Source: Alloyangia pacifica
GTDB lineage: Bacteria > Pseudomonadota > Alphaproteobacteria > Rhodobacterales > Rhodobacteraceae
Assembly: GCF_003111685.1 (NCBI RefSeq)
Contig: NZ_CP022189.1
Coordinates: 2,434,001 to 2,498,000, forward strand
Direction of reading: 5' to 3'
Length of the DNA stretch: 64,000 nucleotides
Below are positions 19,977 to 30,392 of the stretch, in pieces. Each line of letters begins with the position of its first letter. The first letter of the stretch is position 1. Made by a program: the position numbers and the translations under genes. The notes beneath the pieces are model-generated. The model searched no databases, was not told the origin of the DNA, and saw nothing but the letters and a program-made list of their open reading frames with translations.

Positions 19977-20912
19977 TCAGGCCCGCTTGGCCTCGATCGC
20001 CTTCCAGATTTGCGCCGCAACGTTGACCCCGTCGAAACGCTCCAGTTCCTGGATGCCGGTGGGCGAGGTCACATTGATCTCGGTCAGCCAGTCGCCGATC
20101 ACGTCGATGCCGACGAAAATCTGCCCCTTCTCTTTCAGCACAGGACCGATGGTGGCGCAGATCTCGCGGTCGCGCTCGGTCAGCGCAACCTTTTCCGGAC
20201 GACCGCCGACATGCATGTTCGAGCGCACCTCCCCCGCAGCCGGCACGCGGTTGATCGCACCCACCGGCTCGCCGTCAACGAGGATCACCCGCTTGTCGCC
20301 CTTGCTCACCGCGGGCAGGTACTTCTGCACGATCAGCGGCTCGCGCGAGAAGCCGGTGAAAAGCTCGTGCAGCGAGCTGAGGTTGCGGTCGTTCTGGTCG
20401 AGCCGGAACACCCCCGCACCGCCGTTGCCGTAGAGCGGCTTGAGGATCACGTCGCCATGCTTGGCCTTGAACGCCTTGATCGTCTCGAGATCGCGCGCGA
20501 TGGTCGTCGGCGGCGTCAGCTCGGGAAAGTTCAGCACCAGCAGTTTTTCGGGCGAGTTGCGCACCCAGAAGGGGTCGTTCACCACCAGCGTGCCCGGCGC
20601 GATCCGGTCAAGAAGATGGGTGGTGGTGATATAATGCATGTCGAAGGGCGGATCCTGCCGCAGCCAGACCACGTCGATCTCGGCCAGGTCCACGACCGTG
20701 CGCGGCCCAAGCACAGCCGGCTGTTCCGCCACCCGCTGCACGGACATCCAGTGACCGCGCGCGGTCACCCGCCCCTCCTCATAGGCAAGATCATCGGGCC
20801 CATAGTAGAACAGCTCGTGCCCTCGTGCCTGCGCTTCCTCGGCAAGGCGGAAAGTGCTGTCGGCGTCGATGTTCACGGACCCGACCGGGTCCATCTGAAA
20901 GGCGATCTTCAT
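19977..20912 (-). CDS. gshB: Glutathione synthetase
   Basis: The enzyme joins gamma-glutamylcysteine and glycine using ATP. The 311-residue protein opens with [20 protein letters not shown], the typical GshB N-terminus, and contains the ATP-grasp elements [16 protein letters not shown] and [24 protein letters not shown]. The glutathione made here would feed the GST at 2.8 kb. The gene follows yraN by 81 bp on the same strand. Confidence 0.97.
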   Translation of the reverse strand: MKIAFQMDPVGSVNIDADSTFRLAEEAQARGHELFYYGPDDLAYEEGRVTARGHWMSVQRVAEQPAVLGPRTVVDLAEIDVVWLRQDPPFDMHYITTTHLLDRIAPGTLVVNDPFWVRNSPEKLLVLNFPELTPPTTIARDLETIKAFKAKHGDVILKPLYGNGGAGVFRLDQNDRNLSSLHELFTGFSREPLIVQKYLPAVSKGDKRVILVDGEPVGAINRVPAAGEVRSNMHVGGRPEKVALTERDREICATIGPVLKEKGQIFVGIDVIGDWLTEINVTSPTGIQELERFDGVNVAAQIWKAIEAKRA

Positions 20913-20993
20913 GTCGGTCTCCGCGCTTGGCTTTCGCCATACATGGCGCAGCGGCGCGCGAGGCGCAATGGCAGGGCTGGCCCCGGGCGAAGC

Positions 20994-21452
20994 CTATGGG
21001 CCGAAAGCCATCTCGATCACCCGGATCATCCCGTGGCGATCCATCAAGGCCACGTCGAAGCGCATCTCGCTGAGCGCGCCGAGCGGCTGTGTGCCGACAA
21101 ATTCCTCCGCGCTCTTCTGAAGCCTGCGGATCTGCCGGCAATGCAGATGCTCCAGGGCCTGGTCGAAACTCCTGCTGGCCTTCACCTCGACGAAGACAAA
21201 GCCAGTCCCATCCCGGAAGATCAGGTCGATCTCGCCCGATCTCCCCCGCCAGCGACGGCGCAAAAGCGGGTAACCGCGCCGCTCGTAATCGCGTGCAATT
21301 GCCTCCTCGGCGGCGAGACCGGCAAAGTAGCTCATTTCGCCGCGCGACCGCCGCCGGAGCCGGTCCTCCACCGCAGGTCGCCGCGGCAGAGGTGCCGCCA
21401 CGGGGGCCGAGCGGCCAAAGTCAAACGCCATCTGCGACGGATGTACCGACAT
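20994..21452 (-). CDS. YraN family (UPF0102) nuclease-fold protein
   Basis: This 152-residue protein carries the UPF0102 restriction-endonuclease-like core: GLAAEEAIARDYERRGY, then GEIDLIFRDG and VFVEVKAS, giving the E-x-D and E-x-K residues of the PD-(D/E)XK fold. The cellular function is unknown. The start at 21452 (MSVHPSQ) has AAGGG upstream; MAFDFG at 21431 is also possible. In many proteobacteria yraN sits with rsmI and the LpoA lipoprotein, as here. Confidence 0.88.
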   Translation of the reverse strand: MSVHPSQMAFDFGRSAPVAAPLPRRPAVEDRLRRRSRGEMSYFAGLAAEEAIARDYERRGYPLLRRRWRGRSGEIDLIFRDGTGFVFVEVKASRSFDQALEHLHCRQIRRLQKSAEEFVGTQPLGALSEMRFDVALMDRHGMIRVIEMAFGP

Positions 21453-21465
21453 GCTGTCCCTTTCC

Positions 21466-21517
21466 AGACGCCGTTCCCAAGCGCCATTCCCAGACGCCGT
21501 TGCCAGACCCCGTTCCA
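21466..21517. repeat. Four degenerate 13-bp tandem repeats
   Basis: Four consecutive 13-bp units, consensus AGACGCCGTTCCC, fill 21466-21478, 21479-21491, 21492-21504 and 21505-21517. They lie in the 136-bp gap between rsmI and yraN, just upstream of the yraN start. The unit length is not a multiple of three, and the repeats are outside both genes. Confidence 0.8.
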
Positions 21518-21588
21518 CGCTTCGCTGCGCATCACCTGCAGCCCGCGGGAGCAAGCTTGAGCCCCGGCAACGCGGCGGCCTTTCCCGT

Positions 21589-22455
21589 TCAGCCGCGCTC
21601 TTTCGCGAGCTTGAGCGCGAGCTGGTAAACCGGGCGCCGGGCAATCCCATTGGCCTGCGCCACGTAGTCGGCAGCGTCTCGAACCGACATCTCGCCCAGT
21701 GCCGCCAACACGTTCTCTTCTAGCTCAGAGTCGCTAATTTTCTCCGAATGTCCCTTGCCGATCAGCACCACGATCTCGCCCTTCGGCGGCGTCTCGGCGT
21801 ATATCGAGGCCAGCTCGTCCAACGTGCCTTCGCGCACTTCCTCGAAACGTTTGGTCAATTCCCGGCAGACTGCCGCGCGGCGCTCTCCGCCGAGCGTGGT
21901 CGCCGCATCGGCCAGCATTGCGCCCAGCCGCTTGGGCGACTCGTAGAATGCCAGGGTCGCCGCCTCCTGCCTCAGCGCCGACAGCGCGGTGCGGCGTGCC
22001 CCCTTGGCGTTGGGCAGAAAGCCCGCAAAGAGGAAACGGTCGGTCGGCAGCCCGGCCAAGGTCAGCGCGGTGATCACCGCCGAGACGCCGGGCGCCGCGG
22101 TCACCGCGTGCCCCTCCTCGCGCGCCGCCCGGGCAAGATCGAAGCCCGGATCCGAGATCATCGGCGTGCCGGCCTCCGAGGCATAGGCGACGGATTTGCC
22201 CTCCGCCAGGAGCGCCATCAGCCGCGGCCGCATCTTGGCACCGTTGTGATCGTGGTAGGCGAGGCAAGGACGCTCGCCGAGCGGGATGCCGAGGATTTCC
22301 ATCAACCGCTTGAGACTGCGCGTGTCTTCCGCCGCCAGCACGTCGGCGGCGCGCAGCACGTCGATCGCCCGCAGCGTGATGTCGCGCGCGTTTCCGATAG
22401 GCGTGGATACCAGGTAGAGCCCCGGCACCAAACCGCTTCTTTCGGGATTCATCAC
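21589..22455 (-). CDS. rsmI: 16S rRNA (cytidine1402-2'-O)-methyltransferase RsmI
   Basis: RsmI methylates the ribose of C1402 in the decoding centre of 16S rRNA. The 288-residue protein has the tetrapyrrole-methylase fold: LYLVSTPIGNARDITLRA, EDTR, YHDHN, SEAGTPMISDPG and AAPGVSAVITAL. The start has two Met codons (22455 or 22452). It is divergent from the LpoA-like gene (87 bp gap), so both promoters lie in that short gap. Confidence 0.96.
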   Translation of the reverse strand: MMNPERSGLVPGLYLVSTPIGNARDITLRAIDVLRAADVLAAEDTRSLKRLMEILGIPLGERPCLAYHDHNGAKMRPRLMALLAEGKSVAYASEAGTPMISDPGFDLARAAREEGHAVTAAPGVSAVITALTLAGLPTDRFLFAGFLPNAKGARRTALSALRQEAATLAFYESPKRLGAMLADAATTLGGERRAAVCRELTKRFEEVREGTLDELASIYAETPPKGEIVVLIGKGHSEKISDSELEENVLAALGEMSVRDAADYVAQANGIARRPVYQLALKLAKERG

Positions 22456-22542
22456 TGGACCCGATCCCCCGCTGTACTATGATTGCTCCCAAATGCTCAT
22501 GCGGAAGAACCGCTTGGGCGTCAACGAGGGAGCCCGCCACCA

Positions 22543-23733
22543 ATGTTCGCCCTTTTCGCCCGCGCCCGCAAGGCGCTGCGCCCGGTCGCCATGTTTGCCA
22601 CCGCCGCCCTGCTTGCCGCCTGCGATGTCTCGACCATGACCGATCTCGGCTCCGCCGGCAGCGGCGGTCCGAGTATCGATCCCGGCCAGACCGTCCGCGT
22701 GGCGCTGCTGGTGCCGCAGTCCGATCCGTCTGCCGCCGCCGTGGCGCGCGATCTGGAGAATGCCGCGCGGCTCGCGATCGCCGATCTCGGAAACGCGCAG
22801 ATCGACCTCGCGGTCTATGACACCGCCGGCCAGCCCACCCAGGCCGCGGCCCAGGCCCAGCGCGCCGTCGACGAGGGGGCACGGATCATCCTTGGCCCGC
22901 TGCGCGGCGAGGAAGCAGTCGAGGCCTCCAAGGTCGTGGCCGATGAGGGCGTCAACGTGCTCGCCTTCTCCAACAATGCCTCGATCGCCGGGGGCAATCT
23001 CTTCATCCTCGGGCCGACGTTCAACAACACCGCCGACCGCCTGATGGGCTTCGGCACCCGCCGCGGCATCACCTCAGTTGCCGTGCTCTACTCGCAGGAC
23101 GTGCCGGGCGAATTCGGCCGCACCGCGATCAGCCAAGCCGCCGCGCGCAACGGCGTCTCGGTGGTCGCAGAGCAGCCCTACGAGCTCAGCGTCGAGGGGG
23201 TGACCCGCACCGCGCAGTCGATGGGCAACATCGTCGGCAGCAGCGGCGCGCAGTCGGTCTTCATCACCTCCGACGCCACCAATGCCGCCATGCCCCTGCT
23301 GCTGCAGCTCATGCCCGAGAACGGCGTGAACCCGGCGGTGACCCAGTACATCGGCCTGACCCGTTGGGACGTGGCGCCGCAGCTCTTCTCCTATCCCGGC
23401 GCGCAGGGGGCATGGTTCACCATGCCCGACCAGGCGATGCAGCGGAACTTCAACGCCCGCTACAGGGGGGCCTACGGGGCCGAGCCTCACCCGCTGGCCG
23501 GTCTCGCCTTCGACGGGGTTGCCGCCATCGGCGCACTGGTCGCGCAGGGCCGCAGTGATGCCCTCACGGGCCGCGCACTGACGCAAGCTGCTGGTTTCCA
23601 AGGTACCGGCGGTGTATTCAGGCTGAAGTCGGACGGCACCAATGAGCGTGGTCTGGCCGTCGCCACCATTCAGAATAACCAGGTAACGATCCTTGACCCT
23701 GCCCCCTCCAGTTTCTCAGGTGCCGGTTTCTGA
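22543..23733 (+). CDS. LpoA-like penicillin-binding protein activator lipoprotein
   Basis: This 396-residue lipoprotein has a lipobox LLAAC, with lipidated Cys27 after a hydrophobic segment. The rest is a type 1 periplasmic-binding fold (VRVALLVPQSDPSAAAVARDLENAARLA, ILGPLRGEEAVEASKV, LAGLAFDGVAAIG). In gammaproteobacteria LpoA activates PBP1A from the outer membrane and is the neighbour of rsmI and yraN, which matches this locus. An amino-acid-binding role is the alternative. The start at 22543 leaves a proper signal peptide; upstream in-frame codons would not. Confidence 0.85.
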   Translation: MFALFARARKALRPVAMFATAALLAACDVSTMTDLGSAGSGGPSIDPGQTVRVALLVPQSDPSAAAVARDLENAARLAIADLGNAQIDLAVYDTAGQPTQAAAQAQRAVDEGARIILGPLRGEEAVEASKVVADEGVNVLAFSNNASIAGGNLFILGPTFNNTADRLMGFGTRRGITSVAVLYSQDVPGEFGRTAISQAAARNGVSVVAEQPYELSVEGVTRTAQSMGNIVGSSGAQSVFITSDATNAAMPLLLQLMPENGVNPAVTQYIGLTRWDVAPQLFSYPGAQGAWFTMPDQAMQRNFNARYRGAYGAEPHPLAGLAFDGVAAIGALVAQGRSDALTGRALTQAAGFQGTGGVFRLKSDGTNERGLAVATIQNNQVTILDPAPSSFSGAGF

Positions 23734-26491
23734 GACGTCCGAGTTCCTGCCGGACGACCTGATCGCCCCGGCGCTTGAAATCTTCGACATCGCGGGTCTG
23801 CGCACCCAGGTTTTCGCCGCTCTCCCCGAGGAGGGCGGCGAAAGCGCTGTCCGCTCCACGGTGGTCAAAATCCTCTCGGAGGCAGCGAGGCAAAGCCGCG
23901 AGACCATCGCCCGGGAGTTCGCCCGCCAGCCCCACAACGCCTTTCCGGTCACCCATGCTTACACCTGGGTGACCGACGGGCTGGTGCGCATCTGTTTCGA
24001 CGTCGCCACGCGGCACCTGCACCGCAATCCAACTCCGACCAAGGGAGAGCGGCTCTCGGTGCTCGCGGTGGGAGGCTACGGGCGCGGCGAAATGGCGCCC
24101 TTCTCCGATGTCGACCTGCTGTTCCTGACCCCGCACAAGATCACCGCCTGGGCGGAGAGCGTCATCGAGTCGATGCTCTACATGCTCTGGGACCTGAAGC
24201 TGAAGGTCGGCCACGCTTCGCGCACGGTGAAGGACTGCCTGCGGCTCGGCGCCGAGGATTTCACCATCCGCACCGCCATGCTCGAGCACCGCTACCTCAC
24301 CGGCCACAAGCCGCTCGCGGACGAGCTCGAGGACAAGCTCTGGAACGACCTCTTCAAGGGCACAGAGCGCGCCTTCGTCGCCGCCAAGCTCGAGGAACGC
24401 TCGGACCGGCACCGCAAGCACGGGCTGCGCTACGTGGTCGAACCCAACGTCAAGGAGGGCAAGGGCGGGCTGCGCGACCTGCAATCGCTCTACTGGATCA
24501 CGAAGTACGTTCATCACACCGACGACACAGAAGACCTGGTGCGGCTCGGAGTGTTCCGCCCCGAGGAATACCGCACCTTTTACCGCGCCGAGGAATTCCT
24601 CTGGGCCACCCGCTGCCACATGCATCTCGCCGCAGGACGCGCGGTCGAGCAGCTGACCTTCGACATGCAGGTCGAGGTGGCCGACCGCATGGGCTACAGC
24701 GACCGCGGCGGCCGGCGGGCGGTGGAATGGTTCATGCAGGACTACTTCCGCCACGCCACCTCGACGGGCGATCTCACCCGCATCTTCCTCACCTCGCTCG
24801 AGGCCGAGCAGCAGAAGGACGCGCCGCTGCTGCTGCGCATGTTCAAGCGCGGGCCGAACGTGAAGGACGGATACGAGGTGGTGCACAACCGCCTCGCCAT
24901 CGTCGATCCGATCGCCTTCCTGTCCGACAAGATCAACCTGCTGCGCTTCTTCGAGGAAGGGCTGCGCACCGGCCTGCTGCTGCACCCCGACGCGATGCGG
25001 CTGGTGAAGGCCAACCTGCACCTGATCGACGAGGATATGCGCAATGACCGCGAGGCGCAGCGCATCTTCATGGACCTGCTGCTCAAGCACGGCAATCCCG
25101 AGCGCTCGCTGCGGCGGATGAACGAGCTTGGCGTGCTCGCCGCCTTCATCCCCGAGTTCGAGCCGATCGTGGCGATGATGCAGTTCAACATGTACCACAG
25201 CTACACGGTGGACGAGCACACCATCCAGTGCATCGGAAACCTGTCGCAGATCGAGCATGGCGACCTGACCGAGGACCTGCCCGTCGCCTCGGAAATCCTG
25301 CGCGAGGGGGTGAACCGAAAGGTGCTCTACACCGCGCTCCTGCTGCATGACATCGGCAAGGGCCGCGACGAGGATCACGCCGTGCTCGGCGCTCAGATCG
25401 CCCGCAAGGTGGCGCCCCGCCTCGGCCTCAGCAAGCAGGAGAGCGCAACGGTCGAATGGCTGGTGCGCTACCACCTGCTGATGTCCGACATGGCGCAGAA
25501 GCGCGACATCGCCGATCCGCGCACAGTGCGCGACTTTGCCAAGGCGGTGCAGACCCGCGAGCGGCTCGACCTGCTCACCGTACTCACCGTTTGCGACATC
25601 CGCGGCGTCGGCCCGGACGTGTGGAACAACTGGAAGGCGGCGCTGCTGCGCGCGCTCTACCGCCAGACCCGCCGCGGCCTCGAGGACGGGATGGAGGCGC
25701 TTAACCGCGAGAACCGTGGCAATGAGGCCAAGAAAGCCCTGCGAGAGGCTCTCTCGGACTGGGATGCCAAGGCCCTGCGCACCGAGACCGGGCGGCACTA
25801 CGAATCCTACTGGCAGGGGCTGCACGTCACCGCCCACGAGGTCTTCGCCAAGCTGCTGCGCGAGATCAAGGATGACGAGATCAAGATCGACATCCACCCC
25901 GACGAGGACCGGGACGCCACCCGCGCCTGCTTTGCGCTGCAGGATCACCCGGGGATCTTCGCCCGGCTCGCCGGGGCGCTCTCGCTGGTCGGCGCCAACG
26001 TGGTGGACGCGCGCACCTTCACCTCCAAGGACGGTTATGCCACCGCCGCCTTCTGGATCCAGGATGCCGACGGCTCGCCCTACGAAGAGGCCCGCCTGCC
26101 CCGCCTGCGCGAGATGATCCGCAAGACGCTGATGGGAGAAGTCCGCCCGCGCGAGGCCATGGAGCAGCGCGGCAAGCTGAAAAAGCGCGAACAGGCCTTC
26201 AAGGTGCCCACCTCGATCAGCTTCGACAACGAGGGCTCGGACATCTACACGATCATCGAGGTTGATACCCGCGACCGTCCGGGGCTCCTCTACGACCTGA
26301 CGCGCACCCTGTCGGAAAGCCATGTCTACATCGTCTCTGCGGTCATCGCGACCTACGGCGAGCAGGTGGTCGACACCTTCTACGTGAAGGACATGTTCGG
26401 GCTGAAGTACTTCACCCCTTCCAAGCAGAAGATGCTGGAACGCAAGCTGCGCGAGGCCATCGCGGCAGGGGCGCAGCGGGCGGGGGTGTGA
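23693..26491 (+). CDS. glnD: [Protein-PII] uridylyltransferase / uridylyl-removing enzyme GlnD
   Basis: GlnD senses glutamine and adds or removes UMP on PII proteins, controlling nitrogen assimilation. The protein (up to 932 residues) has the nucleotidyltransferase motif GGYGRGEMAPFSDVDLLF near residues 126-143, an HD domain (LLHDIGKGRDEDH near 551), and two C-terminal ACT domains (about 740-815 and 850-925). The start is uncertain: TTG at 23693 overlaps the LpoA-like gene by 41 bp, GTG at 23720 by 14 bp. No ATG is available near the N-terminus. Either way coupling to the upstream gene is likely. Confidence 0.95.
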   Translation: MTLPPPVSQVPVSETSEFLPDDLIAPALEIFDIAGLRTQVFAALPEEGGESAVRSTVVKILSEAARQSRETIAREFARQPHNAFPVTHAYTWVTDGLVRICFDVATRHLHRNPTPTKGERLSVLAVGGYGRGEMAPFSDVDLLFLTPHKITAWAESVIESMLYMLWDLKLKVGHASRTVKDCLRLGAEDFTIRTAMLEHRYLTGHKPLADELEDKLWNDLFKGTERAFVAAKLEERSDRHRKHGLRYVVEPNVKEGKGGLRDLQSLYWITKYVHHTDDTEDLVRLGVFRPEEYRTFYRAEEFLWATRCHMHLAAGRAVEQLTFDMQVEVADRMGYSDRGGRRAVEWFMQDYFRHATSTGDLTRIFLTSLEAEQQKDAPLLLRMFKRGPNVKDGYEVVHNRLAIVDPIAFLSDKINLLRFFEEGLRTGLLLHPDAMRLVKANLHLIDEDMRNDREAQRIFMDLLLKHGNPERSLRRMNELGVLAAFIPEFEPIVAMMQFNMYHSYTVDEHTIQCIGNLSQIEHGDLTEDLPVASEILREGVNRKVLYTALLLHDIGKGRDEDHAVLGAQIARKVAPRLGLSKQESATVEWLVRYHLLMSDMAQKRDIADPRTVRDFAKAVQTRERLDLLTVLTVCDIRGVGPDVWNNWKAALLRALYRQTRRGLEDGMEALNRENRGNEAKKALREALSDWDAKALRTETGRHYESYWQGLHVTAHEVFAKLLREIKDDEIKIDIHPDEDRDATRACFALQDHPGIFARLAGALSLVGANVVDARTFTSKDGYATAAFWIQDADGSPYEEARLPRLREMIRKTLMGEVRPREAMEQRGKLKKREQAFKVPTSISFDNEGSDIYTIIEVDTRDRPGLLYDLTRTLSESHVYIVSAVIATYGEQVVDTFYVKDMFGLKYFTPSKQKMLERKLREAIAAGAQRAGV

Positions 26492-26549
26492 CGCTCGGCC
26501 CGGAGCGACATCGCCGGGCCGACAGACCGCCGGGCGGACAGACCTCTGA

Positions 26550-26581
26550 AAACGAAAAGAGCGGACCCGAGGGTCCGCTCT
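26550..26581 (-). terminator. Terminator of the cold-shock gene
   Basis: An 11-bp perfect stem (26558-26568 with 26571-26581) is followed on the minus strand by TTTTCGTTTT, 41 bp past the cold-shock stop. It also lies downstream of glnD and may end that transcript too, though the plus-strand T tract is poor. Confidence 0.85.
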
Positions 26582-26622
26582 TCCGTATCTCTTGGCGGGG
26601 CCTTGGCCCCATCCGGATTGGC

Positions 26623-26829
26623 TTACACCAGTTCCAGGTTGATCGCCGACTCGCGGCCGTCACGGCCTGCTTCGATGTCGAACGACACTTTCTGGTTGTC
26701 GGCGAGGCCGGTCAGGCCCGAACGCTCAACAGCCGAGATGTGCACGAAAACGTCTTTCGAGCCACCATCGGGTGCGATGAAGCCGAAACCTTTGGTGGTG
26801 TTGAACCACTTGACGGTACCAGTTGCCAT
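26623..26829 (-). CDS. Cold-shock protein (CspA family)
   Basis: This 68-residue single cold-shock domain protein has both RNA-binding motifs: KGFGFI (RNP1) and VFVHIS (RNP2). It binds single-stranded RNA or DNA and acts as an RNA chaperone. The gene is preceded by AGAGGAA and by a leader of roughly 100 bases. The divergently encoded RhlE-type helicase is another RNA-remodelling protein. Confidence 0.97.
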   Translation of the reverse strand: MATGTVKWFNTTKGFGFIAPDGGSKDVFVHISAVERSGLTGLADNQKVSFDIEAGRDGRESAINLELV

Positions 26830-27265
26830 GATTGTATTCCTCTATCTGTGTCGCCCACAAAGCGCAGCGACCTGGCGGCTCAAAGTCGAAAGCTGAGCCG
26901 TGGAGGAATCAGAATCGAAATTCAGTAGCCCGACCTAAATGCCCCCTCCAGTCCGGAATTACAAGCGATGATCCTGTGTCAGGCCATTTCACACGCCGTG
27001 CATTGACTTTCCGGCCATTTTCCCCCATTTACCCCGCGTGATCGCCGGTTCCTTACCAGCCCGGGGCCAACCGCCCCGCGCCTGCGATGCCAGATTTCCC
27101 GCCGTTGGCACCCTTCCATGGGTCCGGCCTCGCGAAGGAGTTCTTGCGATTACGGCATTCGGGCAATCCGGCCCGCGCGTCCAATCGCAGCCCGCTGCAC
27201 ATCTCCTCCCGCGCGAAGGCGCACATCCGGCGACGGCCCTCTTGGCCCTCCCCGAAAGGATTTTC
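26830..27265. other. Divergent intergenic region, cold-shock gene/DEAD-box helicase
   Basis: This 436-bp gap has no credible gene. It contains the cold-shock leader and candidate promoter on the minus strand, and a leader of unknown length for the helicase. An open frame running back from the helicase to 27038 has no helicase-like sequence and no ribosome-binding site. Confidence 0.6.
26936..26964 (-). promoter_or_regulatory. Candidate cold-shock gene promoter
   Basis: On the minus strand TTGTAA and CATTTA are separated by 17 bases. The start point would give a leader of about 100 nucleotides, typical of cold-shock genes. The -10 element is a weak match, so this is tentative. Confidence 0.35.
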
Positions 27266-28564
<1,299 letters not shown>

Positions 28565-28576
28565 TCCGACACGACC

Positions 28577-28610
28577 AAAGGCGCGGAGACCCCTCCGCGC
28601 CTTTTTCTTT
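28577..28610 (+). terminator. Terminator of the DEAD-box helicase gene
   Basis: An 11-bp stem (28577-28587 with 28594-28604) is followed by a T-rich run. It starts 12 bp after the stop codon. Confidence 0.9.
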
Positions 28611-28701
28611 GCCCTGGCGTCAGGCGATCGGCCCTGCGCCCGCGGCGTCACCCTTGAGGCGCCGCCCCCGGTCCACGGCCCCGCCGCCGCTTGGGCTGGA
28701 C

Positions 28702-30135
28702 TCAGCCCCGTCGCAAATCGCCGACCTCGCGCCAGAACAGCGGTGTCAGCAGCACGTAGACGGTGATCATTTCCAGCCGCCCGAGATACATGGCAAAGGC
28801 GAGCACCAGCTTCACCGGATCGCTCATCGAGGCGAAATTGCCTGCCGGGCCGATGATCGGCCCCACCCCCGGGCCGACATTGGCCAGCGCGGTCAGCGCG
28901 CCGCTGGCCGAAGTCTCGAAATCCAGCCCGAAGAAATCGAGCACGATGGTGAAGGCACCGAAGGTCAGCCCGTAGAACATCATGAAGCTGATCACCCCCT
29001 TCATCACGTCCTCGTCGACCCGCGCCCCCTCGTAGCGGATCGCGGTGACCGAGTGCGGCGCACGGATGGTCTGCATCTTGGCCTTGAGCGCGCGGGCAAA
29101 GAGCAGCCAGCGCATCGCCTTGGCGCCGCCCGCCGTCGAGCCGGTGCAGCCCCCGACGGCGGTGAGCAGGAAGAAGGCGACGGCGGCAAAAGGGCCCCAG
29201 AGCGTGTAGTCGGTTGTGGCGTAGCCCGTGGTCGTCACCACCGAGACCACGTTGAAAGCCACCGCCGTCGCAGCCTCGAAGGGCGCCATGCCCTCGTCGA
29301 CCACGAGCCAGACGGTCAGCACGGTGATCACCGCGATCAGCGATTTGACCATCGCCGCCACCTGCTCGCTGCGGATCACCCCGCGCAGCACGATCCGCAG
29401 GTACCAGGCAAAGGGCAGCGCGCCCATCAGCATGAAAACCGTGCAGGCCCATTGCAGGAACGGGCTGGTGAAATGCCCGAACGAGGCGTCGTAGCCCGAG
29501 TAGCCGCCGGTCGAGAGCGTGGTCATCGCATGGGTGATCGCATCAAAGACGCTCATCCCGCCGATAAGGTACACGAAGGCGCAGAGCGCCATGAGTCCAA
29601 GGTAGATTCTCAGTGTCGCCGAGGCGAAGGCGGCCGCGTTCTTGAGTTCTTTCTCGCCCTTGTCCGAGCTCTCGGTGCGGAAAAGCTGCATGCCGCCGAC
29701 CTGCAACAGCGGCAGCATGGCGATGCCGGTGACGATGAAGCCAACGCCGCCCACCCCCTGCAGCAGCGCCCGCCAGAGGATCACCCCGCGCGGCGTCTCA
29801 TCGAGCCCGCTCATCACCGTCGAACCGGTTGTGGTGATGCCGGACATGGCCTCGAAGACCGCGTCCACCGGGGTCATCCCCCACATCCAGAGCGGCACCG
29901 CCCCGGCGACGGCTGCGGTCACCCAGACCGAGGAGGTCAGCAGGAAGGTCAGCAGACGGTTCTGCTCGTGGAAGTCGGACCATGTTGACAGGCTCACCCC
30001 GCCGCCAACCATGCCCACAAGCGCCGCCGAAAGGCCAAAGGTCGCGCCGGTCCCCGGGAAAAGCAGCGCCACCAGCGCCATCAGCAGCGCAAAGAACACG
30101 CAGACCAGACCGTTGATGAAGTAGATGAAGGACAT
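28702..30135 (-). CDS. trkH: Potassium uptake protein TrkH
   Basis: This 477-residue inner-membrane K+ translocator has four pore loops, each with the expected Gly-containing filter: ITTTGSTV, TLSTGGYSGYD, VTTTGYATTDY and ANVGPGVGP. These correspond to the four M1-P-M2 units of the TrkH/KtrB superfamily. No trkA gene is adjacent, so the regulatory subunit is encoded elsewhere. It is divergent from murJ with a 257-bp gap. Confidence 0.96.
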   Translation of the reverse strand: MSFIYFINGLVCVFFALLMALVALLFPGTGATFGLSAALVGMVGGGVSLSTWSDFHEQNRLLTFLLTSSVWVTAAVAGAVPLWMWGMTPVDAVFEAMSGITTTGSTVMSGLDETPRGVILWRALLQGVGGVGFIVTGIAMLPLLQVGGMQLFRTESSDKGEKELKNAAAFASATLRIYLGLMALCAFVYLIGGMSVFDAITHAMTTLSTGGYSGYDASFGHFTSPFLQWACTVFMLMGALPFAWYLRIVLRGVIRSEQVAAMVKSLIAVITVLTVWLVVDEGMAPFEAATAVAFNVVSVVTTTGYATTDYTLWGPFAAVAFFLLTAVGGCTGSTAGGAKAMRWLLFARALKAKMQTIRAPHSVTAIRYEGARVDEDVMKGVISFMMFYGLTFGAFTIVLDFFGLDFETSASGALTALANVGPGVGPIIGPAGNFASMSDPVKLVLAFAMYLGRLEMITVYVLLTPLFWREVGDLRRG

Positions 30136-30392
30136 GACGGCTTTCTCTCGACTTGCCGGGCTGGTGCTGACGCGGCGTCGGCCCCGCAGCCTTGCGGCGA
30201 GGGCGCGGAGAATTCAACTGCACTTTTGCCCAGCCGACAATCCGCATCCCCGCCCGGCGCCGCCTCCGGCCGCCCGCGCAACCAGCACCCCCCCGCGTAT
30301 GCACGAAATGTGCCGGGGATGTGCCCCCTTCCTAGGCCCCCTGCGATAGTCTACCTCTGGCGCACAAGAAGACGCGCAGAGGCAGCAGCATC

